Origin: a virus
Length of the DNA stretch: 43,607 bases
Virus record (IMG/VR): IMGVR_UViG_3300034119_000305
Coordinates: 1-43,607 of that record
Reading direction: 5' to 3' (one strand)
Shown in pieces: positions 22,271 through 29,541 of this stretch (position 1 is its first letter; each line of letters begins with the position of its first letter). Below the pieces are notes generated by a model, which saw only the letters and a program-made list of their open reading frames with translations, ran no database searches and had not been told where the DNA came from. A program made the translations under genes and the position numbers.

Positions 22271-22411
22271 CCTCGCCCCGCCATGCCGCGCCTTGCCGAG
22301 CCATGCCCCGCCTTGCCGCGAACAATACTTACTACGACTTATTCACCCGCAGTAAGCAAAACCCTGCCTTGCCATACCAAGCCATGCCGAGCCCTGCCAG
22401 GCCACGCCAAG
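22271..22411. repeat. two arrays of ten CCNNG pentamers
   Basis: 22271-22320 is exactly ten CCNNG units and 22362-22411 is ten more (one ends in A), separated by 41 bases. On the coding strand they read CNNGG. They lie in the 242-base gap between the 54-residue gene and csrA and do not code on the minus strand. The variable two bases and the fixed frame of five are unlike a slipped simple repeat. Function unknown; structure, protein binding or recombination are possible. Confidence 0.7.
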
Positions 22412-22418
22412 CGTGTAC

Positions 22419-22583
22419 CTATTTCGTTGCCGCAACCTTCTCACACAACTCAATCACTTCCAAAACTGTCTCATCCTTCACTATGTAGCCGGATCGTCGC
22501 ATCAGGCAGACGACCTCGACCGAGAGACGTATTGCCTCCATGTTTTGATTTGTGGTGGTGTTTTGTTCTGTTGTCGTGCTCAC
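22419..22583 (-). CDS. small hypothetical protein, 54 aa
   Basis: A 54-residue frame (GTG start; MSTTTEQNTTTNQ, then LSVEVVCLMRRSGY and a helix ending VAATK). The GTG overlaps the stop of the upstream winged-helix gene as GTGA, and GAGGT stands 7 bases before it. It ends 8 bases before the second pentamer array. An internal ATG at 22541 has no ribosome site. No family recognised. Confidence 0.5.
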   Translation of the reverse strand: MSTTTEQNTTTNQNMEAIRLSVEVVCLMRRSGYIVKDETVLEVIELCEKVAATK

Positions 22584-22882
22584 TCAATTACCTCGTAAAT
22601 CTGTGCCGTCCTACCTGTTACTTTGCATGCACGAGTCCCGATGACTCGCACTAAACCTAAAGCCTCGCACTCGCTAGCACGCTTGCGAACCGACTGTGCG
22701 TAATGATTGTTTTCAAATGACTCGACCGCTTCGTTCGCCGTGCATGGTCCGTGCTCTCTGACTTGATGCACGAAGACTAATCGCAAGCCGGTAGCTACTA
22801 GCTTTGTATCGATCGCTGATTCGCGGCTCGTTGCTGGATCGCAGGAGCGTGCGTAAGCGAAGAGGGGGAGGTCGTCGATCAT
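22580..22882 (-). CDS. winged-helix DNA-binding protein, 100 aa
   Basis: A 100-residue protein (begins MIDDLPLFAY) with the sequence SCDPATSRESAIDT, typical of small phage proteins with a winged helix, followed by VREHGPCTANEAVESF and SVRKRASECEALGLVRVIGTR, which form the helix-turn-helix and wing. ATG 22882 lies after a strong hairpin; the longer frame to 22945 would run through that hairpin. Probably a transcriptional regulator of the early region. Confidence 0.6.
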   Translation of the reverse strand: MIDDLPLFAYARSCDPATSRESAIDTKLVATGLRLVFVHQVREHGPCTANEAVESFENNHYAQSVRKRASECEALGLVRVIGTRACKVTGRTAQIYEVIE

Positions 22883-22900
22883 GGCAGTCCAATTATGAAA

Positions 22901-22932
22901 GGAGTGGGCATAGCTATTGCCGTGCCCACTCC
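22901..22932. terminator. perfect 10-bp hairpin between genes
   Basis: GGAGTGGGCA and TGCCCACTCC form a perfect 10-base-pair stem with a 12-base loop in the gap before the winged-helix gene. On the minus strand it is followed by TTTCATAATT, a weak T-tract. It could be a weak terminator, an mRNA-processing or stability element, or a translational control hairpin. The stem begins with GGA, the core of CsrA sites. Confidence 0.45.
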
Positions 22933-22944
22933 GAATAGAAAACA

Positions 22945-23256
22945 CTACGACGCAGTTAAAAGAAGTTGACGATCTGCAACTGACAATGTGTCCATTGCTT
23001 CCATCTTTTCCTTCAACTTGTAGTTGCGAACTTGCAATTCAAGATTTGCAATCCGAGCCTGATACTCTATGCACTTTTCTTGAGCTGCCATAGCTTTCTG
23101 ACTTGCTTCGTTCAAAGCGTCTTGAAAGCTAGCCTCCGCTGCTCGAACAGCATGAATCAGACGACTTACGTCCTTCTGAGTCCTACTACCTGCTGGTAGT
23201 GTGTTGTTGCTATCCAAAACAACGCCTGCTTTTTCCAAATGCTTGTCAATTGACAT
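22945..23256 (-). CDS. coiled-coil protein, 103 aa
   Basis: A 103-residue protein (begins MSIDKHLEKAG) that is almost all alpha-helix with heptad-like Ala/Leu pattern (RAAEASFQDALNEASQKAMAAQEK, then IANLELQVRNYKL). AGGAAG is placed well before ATG 23256; the open frame to 23310 overlaps the upstream gene. Likely a structural or regulatory coiled-coil dimer of unknown role. Confidence 0.55.
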   Translation of the reverse strand: MSIDKHLEKAGVVLDSNNTLPAGSRTQKDVSRLIHAVRAAEASFQDALNEASQKAMAAQEKCIEYQARIANLELQVRNYKLKEKMEAMDTLSVADRQLLLTAS

Positions 23257-23276
23257 AGCGACTTCCTTTTCTCGGT

Positions 23277-23981
23277 CTATGACCGCAACAATTCTGCTAG
23301 TTGATCGCACGCCGTGGCTAAACGCTCAGCCAAATGCGGGTCCGACTTCTCTAGCTGCTTCCACCCATCCGCTGGTACGTCTACCAACAGTTCGATGATT
23401 CCTTCCATCTGTCCAATCTTCTGTTTCAGATAGACAGGTAACTCGATACCAACCTGTTCTTGTGCAGGTTCGCGAGTCTTTGGTTTAATGCCTAGTTCTG
23501 CGTCTACAGCTCTGCGAACAATCGACGCAGTTAATGGCTTGCCTTCAGTTTTGGCTATCTCGACTGCTGCTTTCGCAACACGATGAACGTCTTGCTTCCT
23601 AAGAGAAGAAAGGTCTCTAGGAGAACCGTGTTTCGTCGAGTCTTGCGGCGCAAGCCTTGCAAATTCCTTAACAACAGTTGGCTTCCATTCAGTTACTGAC
23701 TCGCCCACTTTATTGGGCAAGATTTTCGGATCTGGTAGCTTTGGTCTAATGGTGGCAGCAGTTATTAAATTCAGAACCTGCTGCTTCTCGATGCAGAAAT
23801 CTTCACCAACTCTATTTTTCAAATACGCATCCCACGAATCAAATCCATCTTCGCGATACAGTTCATCATCGCGAATCTCTTTCAGAGCATTCCCTGTGTC
23901 GACAAATTGCTCCATCGTTCCGCGAATTGATTTTTCCAGCGTTCGCAATCGCTGCTTCCTGTCTACTGATAGCTCTGCCAT
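23277..23981 (-). CDS. hypothetical DNA-associated protein, 234 aa
   Basis: A 234-residue protein. The N-terminal part (LEKSIRGTMEQFVDTGNALKEIRDDELYREDGFDSWDAYL) is a pattern seen in phage and plasmid proteins with ParB-like helices, and the centre has LSSLRKQDVHRVAKAAVEIAKTEGKPLTASIVRRAVD, a likely helix-turn-helix. The C-terminus is helical and acidic. No ParB nuclease-type domain is visible. Start ATG 23981 or GTG 23984. It may bind DNA or control early genes. Confidence 0.55.
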   Translation of the reverse strand: MAELSVDRKQRLRTLEKSIRGTMEQFVDTGNALKEIRDDELYREDGFDSWDAYLKNRVGEDFCIEKQQVLNLITAATIRPKLPDPKILPNKVGESVTEWKPTVVKEFARLAPQDSTKHGSPRDLSSLRKQDVHRVAKAAVEIAKTEGKPLTASIVRRAVDAELGIKPKTREPAQEQVGIELPVYLKQKIGQMEGIIELLVDVPADGWKQLEKSDPHLAERLATACDQLAELLRS

Positions 23982-23984
23982 CAC

Positions 23985-24203
23985 TTATGCCTCTGTCTTA
24001 GATACCGATGAAGAAACACGCATCGGCTTCGTGCTTTTTTTAATCTCGTACTTGTGCCGTTGAAGCTTATCTTTGGCCGAAAGAAGCAACTCTAGACTTG
24101 TTTGCTTGTGACTTGCTTCTTGATGCGGATAATCTTTGATCCGCCTAATGGAGTACTGAAGCGACTCCAGTAAAGCGTCAATCTCGCGTGCTGTCAAAAG
24201 CAT
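23985..24203 (-). CDS. small helical protein, 72 aa
   Basis: A 72-residue helical basic protein (begins MLLTAREIDALLESLQ). GGAA lies 7 bases before ATG 24203; an upstream ATG at 24245 lacks a ribosome site. Its stop lies next to the GTG/ATG of the following gene. It is the first gene after the candidate promoter at 24350-24378. Function unknown. Confidence 0.5.
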   Translation of the reverse strand: MLLTAREIDALLESLQYSIRRIKDYPHQEASHKQTSLELLLSAKDKLQRHKYEIKKSTKPMRVSSSVSKTEA

Positions 24204-24349
24204 GTTGGTTCCGTTTTCCGTGCATCCGTTGGCGATACTCGCCATGCGCTTTTAAGTCGTTGAATACGACTTGGTGGATCAGCAGATCCAAGAAGTCGCT
24301 AGTTTGTTCATCGATTGATCACTTACTACAGTTTTCAATCGACGTGCTA

Positions 24350-24378
24350 GTTATTGCGACCTTGCAACCATTTGTCAA
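24350..24378 (-). promoter_or_regulatory. candidate sigma70-type promoter
   Basis: On the minus strand TTGACA (24378-24373) is followed after 17 bases by AATAAC (24355-24350), a perfect -35 and a 4/6 -10 element. It lies in a 171-base gap, with the -35 at the end of the helix-turn-helix gene, and would drive the early block from 24203 downwards. Confidence 0.45.
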
Positions 24379-24578
24379 GAGGATTTCTGATTTTTTCTCG
24401 GTCGTCCTGTTTTCGCTGGTGTTTTAGCCATCATCTCGGCTTGTTTTCGATCAACAAGCCAAACAGATCCGACCTTTTCGGAACGTATCTTGTTGTTCTT
24501 TGCCAAAAAACGCAGACGTTGACCTGAGCAACCGATTATCTCGGCTGCTTGCGAAACTGTTATCCATTTCTCTAGCAT
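24375..24578 (-). CDS. small helix-turn-helix protein (excisionase-type)
   Basis: A 67-residue protein with a MerR/excisionase-type helix-turn-helix: KWITVSQAAEIIGCSGQRLRFLAKNNKI, then KVGSVWLVDRKQAEMM and a basic C-terminal tail. GGAG stands 10 bases before ATG 24578; ATG 24587 is an alternative. Without an integrase it is more likely a regulator. The candidate promoter starts at its stop codon. Confidence 0.7.
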   Translation of the reverse strand: MLEKWITVSQAAEIIGCSGQRLRFLAKNNKIRSEKVGSVWLVDRKQAEMMAKTPAKTGRPRKNQKSS

Positions 24579-24643
24579 TGCAATCATGCTCCAATTATGC
24601 TACTTAGCAAGAACTAAAGCAAGTGAAAACGCAATGGGTAGGT

Positions 24644-24856
24644 TTACTTCCTCTTCCTCACCCGCAAATCCAACCCGAGCACATCGCAGATCTTAGAAAC
24701 ATGCTGCGTGCCAAGATGGCACCTCTTGGCAATATACCGCTTAACTGTTTCTTCGGTTGGACTGCCGTTGAGTAGCTTGGCGATTGCGTAAGCGGTCAGC
24801 CCTTGGGACTCGGCTGCGTTGGCAACCGAGTCACGTATCCAGTCGTTTAGTTCCAT
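24644..24856 (-). CDS. XRE/Cro-like repressor
   Basis: A 70-residue protein with a Cro/C1-type helix-turn-helix: LTAYAIAKLLNGSPTEETVKRYIAKR, then HVSKICDVLGLDLRV. The ATG overlaps the stop of a 42-residue frame (TAATG). Probably a transcription regulator of the early genes, since the candidate promoter lies downstream of the next gene. Confidence 0.7.
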   Translation of the reverse strand: MELNDWIRDSVANAAESQGLTAYAIAKLLNGSPTEETVKRYIAKRCHLGTQHVSKICDVLGLDLRVRKRK

Positions 24857-24984
24857 TATTCGTCACGTTCCCTGACTGTCACTGTTTTCAAGAGTCGCTC
24901 GCACTCTTCTTGACACTCTTCGTCTGTATCAAAAATGAGACTTTTTCGATGCGCCCACAGGCGGTGTTCAATTGGGTGAATCAT
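24856..24984 (-). CDS. small acidic protein, 42 aa
   Basis: A 42-residue frame (begins MIHPIEHRLWAHRKS; then FDTDEECQEECERLL) ends with TAATG overlapping the Cro-like gene. The product is acidic and helical with two cysteines. No strong ribosome site is seen, so support comes from the stop/start coupling and a length that fills the gap. Confidence 0.45.
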   Translation of the reverse strand: MIHPIEHRLWAHRKSLIFDTDEECQEECERLLKTVTVRERDE

Positions 24985-25013
24985 AGCAATGGTCTTTCTT
25001 GATGGGTTAGAGG

Positions 25014-25226
25014 TTAGAGGGAACGAAGCAGGGCACGGCGTACGGCGGAGACCACAGCTGGACTAGGCCATTTTTCGATCAGCCAGTCAGCGCGAGCAGC
25101 CCCAATGCCGGATGATTCGCGGAACGCGGTTTCGATGAATCGATCTGTCCCAGCTTGGCAATTCCCGGACGCTAGCGAATCGTCGCGAGTCACCCATATT
25201 CTAGCTGCTGTTTTCGGTGGGGTCAT
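25014..25226 (-). CDS. hypothetical protein, 70 aa
   Basis: A 70-residue basic protein (begins MTPPKTAARIWVTRDD) with a helical C-terminus ending VRRALLRSL. AAGGA lies before ATG 25226 and the gene starts 6 bases after the glycosyltransferase fusion. No family recognised. Confidence 0.5.
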   Translation of the reverse strand: MTPPKTAARIWVTRDDSLASGNCQAGTDRFIETAFRESSGIGAARADWLIEKWPSPAVVSAVRRALLRSL

Positions 25227-25232
25227 TGTTGT

Positions 25233-26411
25233 TCATTCCTTTTGCGGGTTCCGGCTTTTTGCAAACTCACACAGCTCTATGATTGTTCCAACTCGAAGCG
25301 AACCGTGACCGTTAGAAATGTGCAGATACGGACTTGGTTCCGTTAGGTTTTTCATTGCCATCAATCGAGGATCTAAAGACCATTGCTGGCTGTCGATCAT
25401 CAACACCGATGGATGGCTGCGACAGTGCAATAGCTCATCTAAAGCATTTTCCTCGCAGCAATACCGATTAGCCCAATGCTTCATTTTTAGAATCTCTTGG
25501 AGAATCTTTTTGTTGTTCTGATTGTTTTTCAACAACCAGTGACTTGTGTTTGGTCCGCCGTTGGGATGGAAAGCGTTGCGGACTCCCCCAAGAATCATTT
25601 CAAAACACGAATGGCAATGCTTATGTTGTGACTCAGTAAAATCAGTTACAACGAAATCAGCATCGAACCAGCAGATCCAAGGTTTGTCGGTCAAGTCCAT
25701 TGCGTCTAAGATTGCAAAAACTTTCATCCACGGACCAACATAGCCAGGAACAAAGTGATCTCCGTGCCTGTACTCATACCCCCAGTATTGGCAGTAGGCA
25801 GAATGATTTTCGATAACATGCTGCCTAGCTCCCCATTGTTGATGGCTGTCCGACAGTACTAGGATGTCTTCAGGTTTTGCAGTTTGCGATTTGATCGTCC
25901 ACCAATCCTGGAAGTCAACGCTATGGTAAATTGCTTGTTGATTGTTTTTAGCCCACAAATCCACCGCATCTTTAACCCGCATCCATAACGGCCAACAATG
26001 CTCGTGTGAGTAATCGTGACCGGCAAGGATTCCATTCGCTGAAACTGCTGGCCACCACGCATGTAGCTCCTTCGACACATGCGTGAACGAGTGTTCATCA
26101 TCCAAGTACACCCAATCGAAATACTGTGCGGGTGTTTGCTTTGCTTCAGATAAAGAATCATTCCGCACTACGTTGTAAGGTGGAGATGAAAACTTTTGAG
26201 ATACACGATCGAATCGTTCTTCAGTGTGCTGGTAGAAATCTGTTTCGATGTTTTGCCATCTATCTACCATGCGATACTCCGCCGCTGTTGGCCAAATACC
26301 TAAAGCATGTTCTGAGAAGTCACCTTCCAGAATACCAACCTCGACACCTCGTCCTTTAGGAGATAGCACGTTTGCGAGGTAAAGCGAGTCTCCGCGAAAT
26401 TCTGCGTACAT
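25233..26411 (-). CDS. methyltransferase-glycosyltransferase fusion protein
   Basis: A 392-residue two-domain protein. Residues 1-170 look like a class I SAM methyltransferase of the Methyltransf_24 type (GVEVGILEGDFSE near 22-34, FDWVYLDDEHSFTHVSKELHAWW near 98-120, GILAGHDY near 127-134). Residues 180-392 look like a nucleotide-sugar glycosyltransferase: ILVLSDSHQQWG, a GWxYxHGD-type segment, and a metal-binding DAD motif at 250-252 (WICWFDADFV). It would add a sugar and methylate a sugar or partner. It follows the family 25 enzyme directly. Target unknown; the nearby poly-Ser protein or host surface glycans are candidates. Confidence 0.75.
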   Translation of the reverse strand: MYAEFRGDSLYLANVLSPKGRGVEVGILEGDFSEHALGIWPTAAEYRMVDRWQNIETDFYQHTEERFDRVSQKFSSPPYNVVRNDSLSEAKQTPAQYFDWVYLDDEHSFTHVSKELHAWWPAVSANGILAGHDYSHEHCWPLWMRVKDAVDLWAKNNQQAIYHSVDFQDWWTIKSQTAKPEDILVLSDSHQQWGARQHVIENHSAYCQYWGYEYRHGDHFVPGYVGPWMKVFAILDAMDLTDKPWICWFDADFVVTDFTESQHKHCHSCFEMILGGVRNAFHPNGGPNTSHWLLKNNQNNKKILQEILKMKHWANRYCCEENALDELLHCRSHPSVLMIDSQQWSLDPRLMAMKNLTEPSPYLHISNGHGSLRVGTIIELCEFAKSRNPQKE

Positions 26412-27382
26412 TACACTTTGTCTTTCAGGTATTCGGAAATGTCTTCGATCTCAATGATATTCGGACAGGCTTTTGCTAAATCCTCTTTCTTTATTCGTGG
26501 ATGGTAGCAGCAAGGAATCGCGTCCATCTTGCCTCTCACAATCTCCGACCGCACCCAGTTGTACCACTGATAAATAGCAGGGACGGGATTAGCGAACTTG
26601 GAAGCATTCGACAAACCCATATCGTATCCGTGAGCATCGAGACTTCTGCCGCAATATAGATGTTGCTTTGCTGCCTTTAGCGGTCCAGATGGACCACGAT
26701 AGTAAGCACAAACAGGGTTGTCGTAAAGTTTATGCTTCAACGCCAAATCGACTGGATCAGTAAAGAACGTGATCGGTTCAACCCGGCCAGAGATGTTGGA
26801 GCTACAACCCATTTGGCCGACAATCCACTTGGGAGGACAGAACACTTTGCTTTCTGGATCTTCGTGCCACCGTCCCAAGTGGTGATCGATGTGCTCTGTG
26901 TTGTGGTACGGCAGATTACTAACGTGCTGGTAGATTGGCAGCATCCCAAGACTCGATACGGCAAAGCAATGAGTTCTATTTACGTTGTAGGGACGGTAAA
27001 CGTTTTCCGATATTTTCAACGGTGGGTGTGATCTCTCATGGACTAATTGACCACCTAGATAAATCTGTTGCCAATCGTCTGGCAATTCGTCGTAGAATGT
27101 TTTCAGTTGATCCATAAAGTTGGGACCAAATTTTGCATCGTCCTCAAATACAAGATAGGAACTAATGCCGTTATTCAAACAGTGCTCTAGAATCGATTGA
27201 TGACTTCGCATACAACCCCATGCACCGTTTCCAGCACACCATATATCTGGAGGCTGGCAAGTATCACCGTGAACGGCTTTCCAGACTTCGATCTCTGGGA
27301 AAAATAGTTTCGCTTGATTGAGAAACGTCGTTAGTCGATCGTGTCTAAAGTCTAAGGAAATAACGAATACCTTTTCAAACAT
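26411..27382 (-). CDS. glycosyltransferase family 25 protein
   Basis: A 323-residue protein with the GT25/LPS-biosynthesis pattern: VFVISLDFRHDRLTTFLNQ at the start, GAWGCMRSHQSILEHC in the middle and LVFEDDAKFG with the EDD motif near residue 85. GT25 enzymes transfer galactose or similar sugars to LPS or, as in procollagen enzymes, to protein. Starts at 27382 or 27385 are possible after AAAGGGG. The gene overlaps the previous one, and its stop is at the start of the fusion protein gene. Confidence 0.75.
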   Translation of the reverse strand: MFEKVFVISLDFRHDRLTTFLNQAKLFFPEIEVWKAVHGDTCQPPDIWCAGNGAWGCMRSHQSILEHCLNNGISSYLVFEDDAKFGPNFMDQLKTFYDELPDDWQQIYLGGQLVHERSHPPLKISENVYRPYNVNRTHCFAVSSLGMLPIYQHVSNLPYHNTEHIDHHLGRWHEDPESKVFCPPKWIVGQMGCSSNISGRVEPITFFTDPVDLALKHKLYDNPVCAYYRGPSGPLKAAKQHLYCGRSLDAHGYDMGLSNASKFANPVPAIYQWYNWVRSEIVRGKMDAIPCCYHPRIKKEDLAKACPNIIEIEDISEYLKDKV

Positions 27383-27878
27383 CATTGCCCCTTTGTGATG
27401 ACCAAAAAGCAAAAGCGTCGTCTAGACTCATGATCTTCTGACCTAGCTTTGCGTTGACTGCGTTCTTTAGTTTCCACTTCCAATTGAAAGATAATGGAAA
27501 CGCTGGTGGATTGTTTTTCTTCCAATCAAGGTAAAACCTTTTGCATTTCCCACCGCATTGGTAGTTTTGGATTCGAGACTCCCAGTATTCAAGTTGTGAT
27601 TGGCTTTCGATCGTCAGAAACAACTCACGCCACAAAGCTGGACCTAGTTCCGTGACTTGTGTTTTCGTTTTTGTTCCAGGTATCAACAACTCTAGTATTT
27701 TCTGCCTGTCTTTTTCGTTCGCATGATGAAAAGCCAGACCATACACGACTTTGTTTTCTTGCTGTGGCTTGCTTTCTTTATTGCACTGTTCACACGCTGC
27801 GAATGGTACTGTTATCTCTTTACCAGTTAAGCGATTAACTAACTCGCACTGATTCTTTTGAAGGTGTTTACAGATCAT
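27375..27878 (-). CDS. Cys-rich protein linked to glycosyltransferases, 167 aa
   Basis: A 167-residue protein with an N-terminal cluster that looks like a zinc site (CKHLQKNQC, then CEQCNKE), a middle segment LGPALWRELFLTIESQ, a CGGKC pair, and a C-terminal helical region rich in Trp, Phe and Asn. No enzymatic motif was found. It starts at ATG 27878, overlapping the poly-Ser gene stop as ATGA, and ends inside the glycosyltransferase start. It may hold the enzymes together or bind a substrate. Confidence 0.55.
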   Translation of the reverse strand: MICKHLQKNQCELVNRLTGKEITVPFAACEQCNKESKPQQENKVVYGLAFHHANEKDRQKILELLIPGTKTKTQVTELGPALWRELFLTIESQSQLEYWESRIQNYQCGGKCKRFYLDWKKNNPPAFPLSFNWKWKLKNAVNAKLGQKIMSLDDAFAFWSSQRGNDV

Positions 27879-28282
27879 GCTGGAACGCAATCCTCAGAAA
27901 CTAAAGTCCATTCAGTTCCGTTCCAAAGATATGTACACGTGCACTCTTCGATAGGTATATTGTCTTGGTCAGTTATGATACAGACTTGGACGACAACTTC
28001 TCCAGGGAAAGATCCTGGAATTCCTGGGGTGTTTTCTAAACAGCATCCTCCAAATACAGGAGCACTTGAACTACTGGAAGAGCTACTGGAAGAGCTACTG
28101 GAACTGCTCGACGAACTGCTCGACGAAGAGCTAGACGAACTCGATGACGAACTCGATGACGAACTTGACGATGACGAACTGCTAGACGAACTAGAGCTAA
28201 GTGACGAACTAGACGAAGAACTACTCGATGGAGAACTGCTGGAACTATCACAGCAACACGCTATAGACGCAGGAAGAGGCAC
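27875..28282 (-). CDS. poly-serine surface protein, 135 aa
   Basis: A 135-residue protein with a Cys-rich head (ASIACCCD), then 61 residues that are almost all Ser (59 Ser, one Pro and one Leu) and a 62-residue C-terminal domain with paired cysteines (GGCCLEN, CTCTYLWNG, EDCVPA). The Ser codons are mixed, which is typical of selection on the protein rather than slippage at the DNA level. GTG 28282 is used because it directly follows the upstream stop. Serine tracts are good sites for O-glycosylation, and glycosyltransferases follow. Probably a virion or distal-tail protein. Confidence 0.65.
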   Translation of the reverse strand: MPLPASIACCCDSSSSSPSSSSSSSSSLSSSSSSSSSSSSSSSSSSSSSSSSSSSSSSSSSSSSSSSSSSSSSAPVFGGCCLENTPGIPGSFPGEVVVQVCIITDQDNIPIEECTCTYLWNGTEWTLVSEDCVPA

Positions 28283-29125
28283 TTAGCACGTTCCTCCCTC
28301 AGTCCACGTTCCTCCGCTTTGTAAATCACAAGCTGCCTCTGTCATGATTGCACAGACGCTACCAGATTCAGGATCGTAGTAGTTGCATGCACCAAGCGGC
28401 TCAGACGGTGGCGAGTCTGGAGGACATGAGTATTCTTGTTGTAGTGGTATCCAGCGTCCGCCATCTTGCTCGACACGAACGACTGCACCAAGTGCTCCGT
28501 AGTCCCATTTGTACAGATTGACGACCCATTGACTACCTGTCGGCAAAACTCCGTCTAGTGCTTTTGTCGGTGTCACCCAAAAGCCACCTACAACACCATC
28601 GTAGCCGAGTGTTAAAGTCCCTAGCCAGTTGCGACGGCTTGCCATTCCTCCGCCGCCAAACGACATGGAAAGATAGCAACCGTTCGTTACAACATCCGTT
28701 GGCCCAAGGTAGATCAATCCAATACCAGACGAAACATTGAACGAGCCGTTTGTCCAACCGATGGAGTTTCCTGCGCTGAAGCTACTTCCGTCTGTCGTAG
28801 CAGTAAAAACAGGACCATCTTGTGCGGTTCCGTACTCGCCGTTTGCAACTGCAAAAGGTCCGTTGAACAACGGAACAAAAGCACCGCTGGCACTGACTGG
28901 ACGACCGACAGTAACGTAGGTAAAGACACCTGATTCAAACGTGCCAGTCGGTTGCAGGATCGCATACGGTGGAATCGTAAAGCCTGAATCGTTTCGGAAA
29001 AATATCGGTGTCGGCGGAGTTACCGTGTCAGTCGATTGTGAATCTGGCAAGCGTTCCCACCAGCGGACGAGCTCAATTAGCTTGTCTGCGAACGCTGGCT
29101 TTAGAACGCTATAAGTCTCAGACAT
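28283..29125 (-). CDS. putative distal tail protein, 280 aa
   Basis: A 280-residue protein with a large beta-rich region (residues about 45-220) and a Cys-rich C-terminus (CPPDSPPSEPLGACNYYDPESGSVCA, CDLQSGGTWTEGGTC). No known family was recognised. It is placed between tail genes and the poly-Ser gene, and its stop is one base before the GTG of that gene. Likely a tail-tip or virion-surface protein. Confidence 0.55.
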   Translation of the reverse strand: MSETYSVLKPAFADKLIELVRWWERLPDSQSTDTVTPPTPIFFRNDSGFTIPPYAILQPTGTFESGVFTYVTVGRPVSASGAFVPLFNGPFAVANGEYGTAQDGPVFTATTDGSSFSAGNSIGWTNGSFNVSSGIGLIYLGPTDVVTNGCYLSMSFGGGGMASRRNWLGTLTLGYDGVVGGFWVTPTKALDGVLPTGSQWVVNLYKWDYGALGAVVRVEQDGGRWIPLQQEYSCPPDSPPSEPLGACNYYDPESGSVCAIMTEAACDLQSGGTWTEGGTC

Positions 29126-29127
29126 GA

Positions 29128-29541
29128 TTAGATTGCAACGCCTACGGCACTGAATAGCGTGATGATCGTGCTAGTCGTGTTTGCGGTGCCAATCAAACAA
29201 GGAAAGTCACCTGTGGTTAAGTCTTCGACTGGACAGATTGCTCCCTTCGTTGCACTTACGGTGTACGTTTTACCACGCACTAAAGTCGCACCAAGGTTAA
29301 GCGTTAAGCCTGCACCTTCTGCAAACACAGAGTACCCGTTTGTAGAGGCTGGAGTCAGGAAGATACCAACAGCACCAGCTACGACAGCAGATACGTTTGC
29401 GTCCGCTTGATAGTATTTTCCATCAGAGGTTAGCAAGTAGCCGGGTTGCCCTTGCGTGACTGCTTCACCGACCTGTACCACTCTGACCCGTCCAGGCCCT
29501 GCCATTGCGACGTTCGCGGGGGTTTGACTTAAATTTGCCAT
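29128..29541 (-). CDS. conserved phage decoration-like protein, 137 aa
   Basis: A 137-residue protein with LSQTPANVAMAGPGRVRVVQVGEAVTQGQPGYLLTSDGKYYQADAN followed by a small-residue-rich beta region and GKTYTVSATKGAICPVEDLTTGDFP (the named stretches are separated by conserved Gly/Ala turns). Similar proteins occur in many siphoviruses and are probably virion decoration or tail proteins. The start is ATG 29541, overlapping TAA of the preceding gene. Confidence 0.6.
   Translation of the reverse strand: MANLSQTPANVAMAGPGRVRVVQVGEAVTQGQPGYLLTSDGKYYQADANVSAVVAGAVGIFLTPASTNGYSVFAEGAGLTLNLGATLVRGKTYTVSATKGAICPVEDLTTGDFPCLIGTANTTSTIITLFSAVGVAI

Noticed and set aside
22271-22411. CRISPR-like array
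   Set aside because: The unit is only five bases with no spacers, so it cannot be a CRISPR array.
27858-28286. Plus-strand frame rich in Glu, Leu and Asp
   Set aside because: It is the reverse complement of the poly-serine coding stretch; low complexity explains the long open frame.
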